Shown here piece by piece: positions 1-12,600 of a DNA stretch of 64,000 bases. The position numbers were made by a program, and so were the translations under genes. The notes beneath the pieces were generated by a model. It had not been told where the DNA came from. It ran no database searches and saw nothing but the letters and a program-made list of their open reading frames with translations. The stretch is from assembly GCA_014549065.1 (NCBI GenBank), contig JACDOX010000021.1, positions 2,652,018 through 2,716,017 of the forward strand, given 5' to 3'. The DNA is from Cardinalis cardinalis. Lineage: Eukaryota; Chordata; Aves; Passeriformes; Cardinalidae. Every line of letters begins with the position of its first letter. Positions within the stretch are counted from its first letter, which is position 1.

Positions 1-3000
1 GCCTAATAAATGAGCTCTTCCCTCTTTGCTNTTCGGGGCCCTTATCTTGTCAGAGAAGCGTGTAAAGACTTGCAAACCTGTGTCTTTAAACGTGTTATTC
101 TTCAGCTTCTTCCCCCCACCCAGCCCCAACTCCAGGAATCAAAACACTTTATGAGTTGCTGGACTCCATGACAAGCTGGGTGCAAGTTCTCAGCGCTGCT
201 CACAGGGAATTTTGCTCATCGATTATATGTTAGAATGCCCCAGTAAATGTTTTCAGTAGTGTGGAGGTTTGGATTTGTTTTTTTTTTTTTTTCTGTGGTG
301 CTAACTAGAGAAATATTAAGAGAGTTGTTTGAATGAGTTCTTTTCAAAGATGGCATCCCTTTGAAAAGTGTGGAGGAATTGCATGTTTAGACCACTGTCT
401 TGCTGCCGGTTTTTAAAATTAATTTTTTTCAAAGCGATTGCTTGTTCTTTAGAAATCAAATTCTCCCCTGGGTTTACTTTCCTNTTGCAGATTTGGCCTG
501 CAGCAGGAAGGGCTGCAGGGGGAGGGGCAGGACATACCTCTGGAATTTCTAGGTCTCCACAACAATGGATTTGTTTGTGGCTGCTCCTGTAAATCACCTT
601 TGTAAACTGAGCTGTTTCCCTGTTTTGTCTCATCATCCCCACTAAATTCAGACATTTCTTCATTGTCATGCCATAATAGATAAGTGCTACTAATAACTTA
701 ATTCCTTGCAGATTTCTTGATTGCTATCAGTTTTAAATTCATCCACTTAAACCCAAAAGTAAGCTCACACTGTGGTTTCAGTGTGTCGGTATAATGTCTT
801 TGTAATCGTGTTTTGCTCTCGGTATCAAGAAAAGTTCGAGTTTCTGAAACCAGAAGCCCCAGTTAAACCCTGTAATGGCACACAGTGTGATGAGAGAAGA
901 GGGAAGAGCCACTCTGCTTACATTACAGTTTCTGACTAAGTCGTGAATGCTGACCTTCTCCCTTGTACTGTTATTAATGCTCTCCTGACCCTTTTTTGGA
1001 GGTTAAATCGGAAGAAAGCAATTTGCTTTACCTGAATCAGCTCACTGAGGATTAGCCCAGTCCAAATGTGAGCCCCAGCGTGAGCTGGGGGGTGTAGGGG
1101 ACACAGTGACCTGAGAACAGGCAAGGTGGCATTGTGGGAATTCAAATTCAAACTGGTTAAACTCTCAAGGGAAGGGGAGAATGGAAGTCACGAATCCTTG
1201 GTTTTATGGTGCAGTTCATGCTGCTATGCAGATTTACCCAACTGACAAGGGGAGTTTGCTACTGTTAATAATTGACTGGTGACTTCAGAATGTATTGCAG
1301 CAGTAACACAAAAACTGACCAGCGCCTGTTTTATGGCTTCTGTGCTGGAGAATGTTGCAGTTTGTAACCTGAGTTGCAAGTGTGTCCACTCTCAGTTAAG
1401 AGCTGTGCCTTCTTTGCACCGTATAGAGGCTTCTCTAATAGTTTGCAGCAACGAAATTAACTGCTGGGAGAAGTCTGTGTGTNGTCCCTCCATGAGCAGT
1501 TCTCCAATGGAATGGTTGTGGTCTAATTAAAAAAAAAAAAAAAGCCGGTCATCAAAATGCAGTGATCACCTTTCTCCTTAAGTCTAAAGCTATCTAGCAT
1601 TAGCTAATCAGATGAATATAGCACTCAGGGTTAATGCTTGATCTCTGAGCATGATGTAGAGACTTTCTTTAACAAGAAGTACCTCTGGAGCAGTACTGGA
1701 AAAGCTGTGTGAGAGAGTAGTGATATTTTTTAAGGTTTCATACTTCATTAATATTTTATCTTCATGAGTCTAACGCTACTTTGAAGCTTGGAACTGAAAC
1801 TGCTCACTTTCATATGTGGCTCTGGTTTCAGTGTTTGACATAAGCCACATAAGCTTGCTGCTGGTTTAATCTTGGTACTACNTTTGTCTCAACTCACACT
1901 ATAATTTTCTCCTTAAATATCTTTTTAGAAGTGNTTTTTTGAGGGTTGGGCCTGATACAAAAAACCTGCAAGTTAGAAAACTGACCTTACAAGCAGAAAT
2001 AATACTATTGAATAAATAATGTANAATTTGACAGCCCTAACTTACTGCCTGGTTTCTGGAATCTTATCTACCATATCTTAAATTTGGGTCTTTTTCTTTC
2101 CTGTAACCCTTTAAGTTAGTCTCTCAGCTTAGTTTTCTGGGCTCTTGGAGATTCTTGCTGTAAAATANCACCTACCACACCATTAATAACAACATGCAGT
2201 GGGATCTGAGCTCCCTGTCCGTGTAGATGATGCAGATATAGAATAGGGAAAACATTATCTTGTCTTGCTCAGATGAAATCCAGTTGGACACAAAATAAAG
2301 AAGGATGTGCATGCTGTAAGAACAGATGGTTGTGACTTAAGTAGAGCTGTAATGCACTCAAGCAATGCATAAAAGCAGGAATGAAAAAGAGTTCCTTTTT
2401 GCATGAGCAAGCTGAATTCTGTCTCCTGAGATGTAACAGTACTGCAGCAGCAAGAACTCTTGTGAGCAGGAGGCTGCTTTCTAACACAGAGCGGGTGTTT
2501 TAGTTTTTCCTGATTGGATGGCTGAGTCATACCATAACATCAGGTGGTTTTCTGGTTCAATTGAATAAATCTGTATTAATTATAGCAGTTAAAATGGAAT
2601 TTTGTTTTCATCGTATGAGTCAAGTTTCTGGAGCTGGAGCAAGCCTGTTAAATGGTAGAAAAATATTTCTAAAGAGTAGTGTATTACTATTGTAATATAT
2701 ATGCCCTGTAGTTGAGAGCAGTGCAGAATGACTTTTTATACAACTAATATAAAAGCAGTTTTTTGCCTTGATGTCATTCTTTTTTTTGTTTGTGTGGTGC
2801 CTCTATTGTATAACACAACTGATTTGCTGAGACACTGAGTTAATTTTGTTGTCTATCCTGAAATATCCTGAAATAATATATCTGAATATCTGAATATTAT
2901 GTCTGAAAGCATAATTTAGACTGAAGAGATAAAATTATGATGGAATGGCAGTGAATTTCTTTCAGGATTCCTGTGCAACTCTTGATACCAGGTCTTCTGG

Positions 3001-3571
3001 CTTTTAAGCAGATTGTAGTTATCAAGAGAGCAAGCCTAGCACATCTCATTGGTTATTGAGTGATTTTGGGTTCATGGTGATGATTAACAGCCATGTGTTG
3101 TGGTTGACTGCAGGCTGAAGTTTCATGCTTGACTACAGTAGAATTTTAGATGTGTGTTGCAAAGCACAGCTCATATTTAGTATTCTGCTTTAGTAACTGC
3201 TTTTTCCCTGGGCTAGTTTTAAAAAAAGAGAGNCTGATGCTTGGCCTATTATTTTGGAGAGTGTTTCTCTACTGTTGAGCAGGTATTTGAGAAGAAAGGG
3301 TCCCAGCACTTCAGACTTCCTNAAGAGGAAATCCTTTTTTGTGTCAGTTGTTAGAAAGTAGTGTGTTGCTTCAGTGGTACCAGCAGTGTTCTGCAATGTG
3401 TACTGCACTTCTCACTTTTAGACAGNTGCTCAATTTAAGCTGGAAGGCAGGGTTTGAGAGAAAAGAGTGCAGACAGAAATTTTGAATTTTATTGTTGAAT
3501 TTCTGATTTTATTCCCTTGAAAATGAGGAAGTACAACTTTGTAACTTTTTTTTCCCCCCTGTTTTAAATAG
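1..3571 (+). other. WDR1: WDR1 intron (upstream part; 5' end outside window)
   Basis: This stretch precedes the first visible exon and ends in a pyrimidine-rich tract and AG at 3570-3571. I searched by eye for the two missing N-terminal exons and found nothing resembling them, so it is read as intron. It contains poly-T runs (for example around 281-292) and no clear CR1 fragment. The short open frames here are AT-rich and unlike any family I know. Confidence 0.75.
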
Positions 3572-3662
3572 AATCCTGCAATTGCTGACATCTACACTGA
3601 GCATGCCCACCAGGTTGTAGTTGCCAAGTATGCTCCTAGTGGATTCTACATAGCATCTGGAG
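3572..3662 (+). CDS. WDR1: WDR1 exon (probably exon 3)
   Basis: The exon is flanked by an acceptor (tttaaatag) and a GTAAAG donor. It begins on a codon boundary (NPAIADIYTEHAHQ...) and ends one base into a codon that completes as Asp in the next exon. It encodes the first-propeller strand region with the conserved segment VVVAKYAPSGFYIASG. The N-terminal residues before NPA must be encoded upstream of the window. Confidence 0.96.
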
Positions 3663-6600
3663 GTAAAGTATCCATGTGCATGAGATGTGTGTGGACAGAG
3701 CTGTTAAAGTTACTGGCAAAACCACAGTAACACTTCATATGTGTGTGTGTGGGATACGCAGCCAGTGGGATGTGCTTCGGTGGACTTAGGTGCACGTCTT
3801 TGGAGGAGGAATGATTTCTGTCCTTGTTCCTCTAACCTCTTTCTCAGACAGTGAGCTTAGTGGCATTCTTGGTCTTTTTAAAATGTAGTATTTCAATAAA
3901 GAACCTGGAAATGAGCCCTAAATACCTAGTGTGATGAAGACTTGGGTAAATGCAACAGAGTGAAAAGTTATTTCTGAAATACAGGATTATTGTTTGTGAT
4001 GTTAATAAACTTTGATACTTTCTAGACAGGAGAGGGATTCTAAAACAGTGTGTACTCATTTTTTTCNCTTCTTCCTGACCAAACTTGGCAACATTTATGA
4101 CTTTTACTTTTTAGCATGAACTAAAAAAGCTTTCCTTGGCAAGTTAGCAGGGAAAGAGGCAGAGTCTCGGTTTTCATGTAATGTATGTGAATCAATAGTC
4201 TGAGGATGTGTAACATGAATTTTTACAGTGTGAATTTCCTGTATGATAGGGGTTTTTGACTACAAAAGAACTAAACAAACCTTTCTTAATAGAAGCTTGC
4301 ATCAAATAATTGATATTTTTTTCAGGAGGAGTGGTATACAGTGAAGAATATTGATAAATGCAATACTGTAACTTGTATTTCTTTCAAAGACTTGCAGCTA
4401 AAATACAGATTTTTTTTAAATGCTTGCCATAGTCAATTAGAAGTGCTTTGGAAGCAAGTAATGTGCCCAAATGGATATATTTTTAAAGTAATATATCTGA
4501 AAATAAAACATTTTAAATATGAGCACCTTAGAAATGAAGCACAGATTCCTGCAAAGGTCTTAGAATGGGAGCTTCACTTTCAGCAATTTCAAGGGAACTG
4601 TATTTTTTTAAGTGTAAAATGTCCTGTCCTTCTTGGTTTCAGAAAGAAAATATCAGAAAGCTATATTAGAATAAGCATTTTTGGAGTACTGGGGAACCTT
4701 TAAGAACACTTATAGCAGAGCTTTTTTTTTTTCTCACATTTTTGTCTGAAAGGGACCACAGCCAGGATTTTCTTGGCTCAGTCTTGTGTGTGGACCATGT
4801 GTCAAATTGAATACCCTCTTAAAATCCAGTTTGCATTCTGTATTCTACAAAATTGGTGAAATTGGTGCTCTAGGTTTGTGCAGCACTTAATACTCAGAAT
4901 AAATACCTAATTTTTTCTTGTAGTCTTTTAGGTTTCCAGTCCNTTGTAAAAAAACAGTAATAGATTCTGTGCTAGGGAAGTATTTGGTTAACTTTTGTCC
5001 TACCCAAGTGAAAGAGTTTAGGTTGCAGTATTTCCCTTAAAAAGCATCTTCTGTGTGTCATTTATAAATAGTTTTGTGATACTGCTGAGCATGGGGTCTG
5101 AAGATAGATGACCAAGCTGTTTAAGCTGTTTCTAAGTATAACATGTAAGATTCATTTCTCTGTCTATAAATCTGCATTAGCCATGCAGCCTGCATTAAAG
5201 CTTCATGAGACAGACCTTTGGCATTATGCAATTGGCTTTTATGGTAATTTCTCTTATTACAGTCATAGCAGATATAGTAATGGGAGATACTGCAGAGTTA
5301 AAGCTCTGTGTCTTATCTGTTAATAGATGGAGAAAACAATTAGATTGTNAAGTCCATATTAAAATTCTGCTTTGATAACCAATTCTCTCTATAAAGTTCT
5401 GAATCCGTTCGTTTAGCAGAAGTGACAAAGATCAGTCTATGACCAGGTCCAAAAAATGCAGGGTGGTTGTGTGTTTAAATTGAATTGTAAAGATGCACCA
5501 CTAAATGGTGAACAGAATTGAAGCATTCTGCTGAGGTGAAAGATGCATATTTAGCACGTGCTTTATTCTAAAACAGTGGCTTTTTTGAAGGGTACAATCC
5601 ACACAGACTTTGCTGTGTGGATTTCATTAGAGATGTGTAAATTTGTCTGTGTATAGAACAATTCCTCCGGTTACAATCCTGACAATNCTGCACCACAGTA
5701 ATTGCTCTGAATGGCTCTTGGGTTTTACCATACTCAGTGGAAGCAGTGACCCAGGGAGCTTTCATTATCTCAAGTCTTAAATTGTTAACTGCTTGTGCCA
5801 TGTCTGCTGCTTTTGACATTACTGTTCCTGANTATTCTGTTGCATTCCTGTCTAGTATTCCAGATAGTGCAGGCATCCACACCATTAAGTGTGTACATGC
5901 TTCTGTATAGAAAATGTACACTGATGTGCATGAATTGAGTTCTGGGGGCAGAAGTATCTTTGTACATTACACATGCCTGGTATTTGTATGCAAAACAGGT
6001 CTCCTTTGAAGGTACAAATGGTAGTGCATCAGCCACTATCCACTGTACTTCTCCCTTCTTTTAGGTGTAGGGTGGCTTACTTCCCAGTGAAGGGTCACTG
6101 AGCTGTCTCGTAGCTGCTGGGCAGTGGGGCTGGTTTGGATTCTTCTTTGTGTAGCAGATACTTATCACAAACCAGCTGATAACATTAAAGTTCCTCCTCT
6201 CTTNCTGTGCAGTTTTTTCATGTGTCTGCAAATGCTTTCTCCGTGTGTTGTATTTGGTGCTGCATGTCTTGAATCGTAATATCTGGTTAAAAACATAATT
6301 TATTGAAATGGATATAGTCTTAAGCATTCCTAAATAAAGAGATTTGTAGTAGTTGTAATAGGGTAAGGTAGTAGGTCCCTAGTANAAGTCTTCAGTGTAG
6401 CTGAAAATCTGTACTCTGGCAGGTTGATGAGTCATGTGACTGAGTCATGCTGGAACAATAGTTATATTCTGTTTTATTATGGCAGATGTCTCTGGAAAGC
6501 TGAGAATCTGGGATACTACACAGAAGGAACACCTACTGAAGTATGAGTATCAGCCATTTGCAGGAAAAATAAAGGACCTTGCATGGACTGAAGACAGCAA

Positions 6601-9600
6601 GAGAATTGCTGTGGTTGGAGAAGGAAGGGAAAAGTGAGTAATTCTTTTGTGTTTGTGTGTGTTATACATACATACATGCATTTACTGTAAACCTCTGCAT
6701 TCTAACATCCTTGCAGAAAGCTTTTAATTCTTCAATGGAATGAAGTCATTGCTTTTTCTCTGTCTTGACTTCAAGTTGTGCTGCTCTGCAGCAATATTTT
6801 CTATGTAGTGTTCAACAGCTTTAAATTAGTTGGAAAATACAGTTCTGTTACAATTAATAAGTTTAAAAATTGTATGAAACTTGTTTCTTAGGGGTAAGTG
6901 GGTATTACTTTCAAGGAAAACTGTTTGGTCATTTTTTTTGTCAAATTTTGATAGAGTAGGAATGGGAAAACAATATTTTTTCCCTCTTCCTTCACTTATT
7001 GGACTCNTGGTCTTATTCAATTGATTGAATAAGAGTTAAAAAAAAGTGTATCTGAATTTTCTCCTTTGNTAAGATGTCTGTATTTTTAGGTTTTATTGTG
7101 GTAGTTTAATGAAAGGACAACAAGCAGTCGTCCTTTACCTGACTAAATGAGATGCCGATTTAGGTTTGTGTCCTCCATTTAATGTTCAAAGACTGTGAGA
7201 ACTTTTAAAGCAGAGTCTAGACCAGGTAGTCTTATGCCTAAAGGGCTGAAAAACATCGTGTGGTGCTGTTCCTTAGTTCTCTGCACCATTTTTAATCCCT
7301 GTCATGTACTGTGTCCTTGAAAGAGACTCTTTGTCCTCCATTGCTCCCTGTGCCTCATCTCCNTGTGGGTAGATACAATGTGAGTTTGCTCTCCTTCAAA
7401 AACATTGGCCAGCTTCCTATTAGGTGAATGCACTTTCAGTCTAGAATATTGTTGAAGGGGTTCTAAAGAAGACCTTTCAAATAACAATGCTCTGGCAGTT
7501 TAGTGCCTCGGTATTGATTAGACTGTTTGGGGTTTTTTTAAGGGATTTGGAGCAAGAACTGTCAAAAAAGCTTTTGTAAATNTTATTACTTAAGGGTTTA
7601 AGGAAGAAGAGTTTTAAAAGTGATGGTACCCANTCTAGGCTAAATAGTCAGATAACTGTGATCCAATGTCATTGTTACCCCAGCTTTCTGCAGTCTGTGT
7701 TCTGGCTAGGCAGATGAAGTAATTTACTGCTTTCTTTTATAAACCAGCAGTCTTAGTGAGGAATATATGTTGGATCTCTGAATTTTAGAAGCTTTATATG
7801 TAAAATCTGATTGTCCCCTTCAGCAAATGTCTCCTATTGAAGATTAGAATCTNTCACCAGCAAGATCTCAAATAGCCTTCAGGGATCTATGATGCGCTTG
7901 CATGAGATTAATGAGATGACCTAATTTCTTTTCTTTGAGTGCACTCAAATCTGCAGTTTGCAGATGTTCAAGGAGTTAATCTATGTGTAACTGTTATGAA
8001 TTGTATTTATTGTGTGCTTTTCTCGCTAGATTTGGAGCAGTGTTCCTGTGGGATAGTGGCTCTTCTGTTGGTGAGATTACTGGGCACAATAAAGTGATCA
8101 ACAGCGTGGACATGAAGCAAACGAGACCATATCGGCTGGCAACCGGCAGTGACGACAACTGCGCTGCCTTCTTTGAGGGACCGCCTTTCAAGTTCAAGTT
8201 TACACTAAGCGTGAGTTGAAGTTTAGATGTGGCTCTGTTGCTAAACTGTGCAGTTTCCACCAAGCTTGCAGTTCTTATCACAACTAGCTGTTATGACAGA
8301 AGTTCTCAGTTCCCCCCTTTGAAGCATNGCTGGTGTCAAGTGGGTTTCTCAAAACCATATATAACTAAATGTTCNTCTCGGGTCAAGAAAACAAAAAAAA
8401 ATGGTTGAAAAGAAAACCTGAAACAGTTTTTCCAATATTCTTTTTTCCTTGTCACTAAGCTATGGAAGGGATGAAGTAGAATGTTTTGTTAGCTCTGTTG
8501 ATGCTTTCAGAGCTCTATTTCCCAGTGCAGATGTGTGTAGAATTTCTTGAAGCTTTCCAAGGTGCAGGATTCAAGAAATGTGGTGATTTTAACGTAATTT
8601 TCCAATCTAATAGAGAGTGCTCAAATCTGAAATCCCAGGGCCCGCTTAGAAAGTGTGAATGTAGATGTTTGAAAGCATAACTTGATTTCTATTTCATGAA
8701 TGGATATGTAACTTATGTGTCAGTTTTCTGTTTCCATGTTCCTTTTAACTTTGTTTCTTATTCTATTTGTTACAATGTCTTACGTGAAACAAAGCTATCA
8801 CAGTGAAGATAGTCATTGTTGCTTAAGGCCAAAGAAAATAAAAAGCCAGAACTTCTGCAGCTATTTTGATGTCAGGAGACCTCTTGCCTCAAAAAACTAT
8901 TTTAAAGATGTTGGATGTTATTGCAGTAGTCGATTGAAAATGTTTAGTTTGTATTTTAGTTTTAAAAACAGTGTAGTAGGCCTTTTATTTTCTTACACAT
9001 TAGCCTTGAGTAGTCTTCTTATGCTGACTTNAGTAAGGATTCCATTCCAATTCTAGAAAAGGAATTGTTTTGAGCTCTACGATCCAATGAAATNATGTAG
9101 TTGCCTGATATATTTCTGAACTTAAGCTGATACTTGCATTTTGCTAAGCTNGTTCTTTTAGAACTCTGAAGTCTAAATTGCTTACCAGTGCTGCTTAGAC
9201 TGGTATGTGATGCAGTCTTCCTTTTACTGTGATATTTGGGTTGATATATGGGATTCTGGAATGGGCTGTTATATGGTTTAAATTAGAGCCTGCAGTATCA
9301 TCGGGGGAAAAAAGGTATAGTTGGTGAAAGTAGGTTAGAACCTGCCTTCCATATTACTAAAAATAGTCTCCCAAATCTCTCTGCATGGGAGCTTTGGCCT
9401 CATTGTGGTGCTTCCCTATTTAACATGTGTTTTTTAGTTTGCATGGTTTGAATAGTCTCCTACTTGTAAATAGTCTATTTGGGGAGCATACATCAGTCTT
9501 GCCTCATTACTTCACAGAACTATCACTAATGCAGTCTCCCAGGAATGGAATTTCAGTAAAATGGTNACTTATTCCTCATGCCTGTGCTTTTTTTTCTTTT

Positions 9601-12600
9601 GCAATAAGAAGGATAAAATACTCTTGTGTGTATAAAATCACTGCACAATGAAGCGAGAGTTGAAATCTGAGGAATGTTGCAGAAGAAATCAGTCACCACT
9701 GGGAAAGAATCTCATGTTTGTAGGCTNCATCTGAGTTTTTTTACTACTTATCCCTGAAACTGGGTAATCATTCTTCAGATATGCACTGAGTTGTTTTAAT
9801 ACATCAGTAATGATGTCNCAGTGTCTTCCCTGGACTGTTCTTGGCCCCATGATTCTCTTCAGGTAGAGGCTAAACTCACCTCATAGCAATTCTCTACAGC
9901 ATGCATCTCCTACATAGCTAATATATGGTTCACATTTAAGAGAACTTCATTGTTAGTAGATTGTCTTCTATGTAAAATGGTTTCTTTTTTGTTTGCTGAT
10001 TCTTACTACTTCTCTACAGGACCATACACGGTTTGTGAACTGTGTGAGATTTTCTCCTGATGGGAACAGATTTGCTACAGCTAGTGCAGATGGGCAGGTA
10101 AAACACAAGGAACTCTTTTAATACTGATTTTAGCATGAGAAGATTTTCTTGTGCATTTTGGGAATAGGATTAGTATTGTAAAACCTGTGTTGCTTCTTTT
10201 TTATGCCACAAGTTGAAACTTTTAACTATCCTCCTGTAAATCTGTAATAACTGATAAGTAGTAATAACCAGACTATTCTGACTTGGATTTTTTCCCCATT
10301 CCATCTCCCTAGCATCCTCTTACAAGTTATTTTGGGAGGAACATGTTGGACTTTTAGAAGATGTNTGTTATGATCCTGAGAGGTCTAGGTGAAATAGTGA
10401 GTTCATGGATAGCAGCCCAGCTCCATGTGTACTCCCTGCTGATAAGGGCAGGTTGAAAATGACTCTTTTACCATAGGTAGCTTGACCTTCTCAGAGGGTG
10501 GACTCTCATGACAGAAGTGCTAAGCAGCTGTCATCACAGTAGGAGTCAAAACTGTAACATTTTCCAGAATTTCAAATGTCTGGATCCAAAGTACAGGGGA
10601 CTTGCTGTAATTATTTACAATTTTCATCTCAATTATTTAGTCTTAATTATTCAGTGCAGCATAGCTTGTGCCTCTCCTTAAGAAGGATTCTAGTGTATCA
10701 AAATATCAGATATTATCTTGGGGTTTTTTCTGTTACTGCTTTTCTCTTTAAGTTGNATGTCTTTGTGNTCTTTTAAGATTTTTGTTTATGATGGGAAGAC
10801 TGGAGAGAAAGTGTGTGCTCTTGGTGGAGGCAAAGCACATGATGGAGGTATTTATGCTGTAAGTATCNCTTCATTTGTGCAGATGATCTGTAGTGTTTCA
10901 TTACCCAGTTAATGAACTGCAAAGTCTTGGATTAATAAATGCATTTACTGTCTTGTGGTGACATTTGTTTTTACAGATTAGTTGGAGCCCTGACAGCAGT
11001 CAGTTGCTTTCTGCTTCTGGAGATAAAACTGCTAAAATCTGGGATGTTGGTGCTAATTCTATTGTAAATACTTTTAACATGGGATCAAACGTGTTGGATC
11101 AGCAGCTGGGTTGCTTGTGGCAGAAAGACCATTTACTGACCATCTCCCTGTCTGGCTATATCAATTATTTGGACAAGAACAATCCAAATAAGCCTTTACG
11201 TGTCATAAAGGTAGGTTAAAGTTCTGTTACTGCATGAGTTTCTGCAATAAATGACTCAGTGATTGAAGTTGTAAAGATGGAATTGTAAGCTATTGTAAAN
11301 TAGCTATTGAAAAATAGCTTTGTTTAATTACCATTGCCAAATGAGCTGTATGTGACTGTTCCTTGAATCAAGAAGTTACTCTTTACATGGGTGACACTGT
11401 GTTTTGTNCAAATACCCAGACTGATTATTTCATTTTAATTAATGTTATCAACTTATCTTTTGTTGCATCTTTTAAGCATTCTTGAGATGAAAAAAGAAAT
11501 ACAGCATAGATAGAAAACTACCAGAGATGTCTCATTCTCCCAGAACTAGTGTATTGTGGACAAGGTGATTAGGGTTACCNTGCAATTGAACTTTAATTTT
11601 AGGATTTAAAGAGTTCGCTGACAGTAGACTCTCTCTCATGGGAACTCACATTTTTACATGAACTAGAAACAATGTCCCAGATTTTTGCCATCACTGCTAT
11701 AATTCTGGAAGTTGGTGTGGGTACATGACTATTTAGTCCTCTTCCCTGAATCATAAAGTGCCTGAAAAGCAGTGATGAAGAGGCTATGAAAGTATTTTGG
11801 CNCATCAGGCTAATAAGGACATCCATGGTGTTTATTTTTTCTCATCAAGGACGTTGCAGGAGCAGTGCTATAACAGTTAAATGGCTGTAAAATAGTGTTT
11901 TTTATACTGGGTGACTTTTAATGCTTGTGAATAGCATGTTATTTTCTGAATAACCTGTCATTCTTCTCAAATAGGTGTATGTATGTGTTAGAAATTGCTC
12001 ATCCATAATTATTTATGTTCCATTCACAGGGTCATAGTAAATCAATTCAGTGTCTTACGGTGCACAAAAATGGTGGAAAGTCCTATATTTACTCTGGAAG
12101 TAATGATGGTCATATTAATATCCTTTGAATAATAGTGGTACTTGTTCTAGTCTTATAGTTTGATATGAGAGCTCATTAGCAGAGGTGGAAAAAAAAGCTT
12201 TGCCAAAGACAAAAGTTTATTGGACACAAGTGAATACTTTGTCTAAAGTTTATTTAGCTTTCCCCTAATACCTGTTTTAATACCTGCCTTTACACTTTCC
12301 TGCTAAGTATAAGCCAGCTCTTAATTTTCAGTTGTTGCTTCTTCATGATAGGTAGCTTGATAGTATGGAGAAGCAAGTAAATATATAAATTAGCCTCTTG
12401 TAACATCAAGAAACAGCAATACATATTTTCCACTTATGACAAAATATGCAGAAAGTTATATTTCCAGCATTTTGAAGCTTATAGTTAAAGCTACAGTCCT
12501 TTTTCCTGCCTTTAAATAGTGTCATGTTGGGATAAGCTCCTGTAAATATAGGTCCTGTTTCTTTTCAGACCGGTAATACAGTGTGAGTAGTTCACATGAT

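Noticed and set aside
1..3571. Possible N-terminal WDR1 exons inside the window
   Set aside because: No sequence resembling the conserved N-terminal region, with matching splice sites, was found. Those exons are taken to be upstream.
12126..12128. TGA directly after a WDR1 exon, suggesting a broken gene or a different C-terminus
   Set aside because: The frame is restored exactly by the AT-AC intron boundaries, and all downstream exons are intact and conserved, so this is intron and not a nonsense change.
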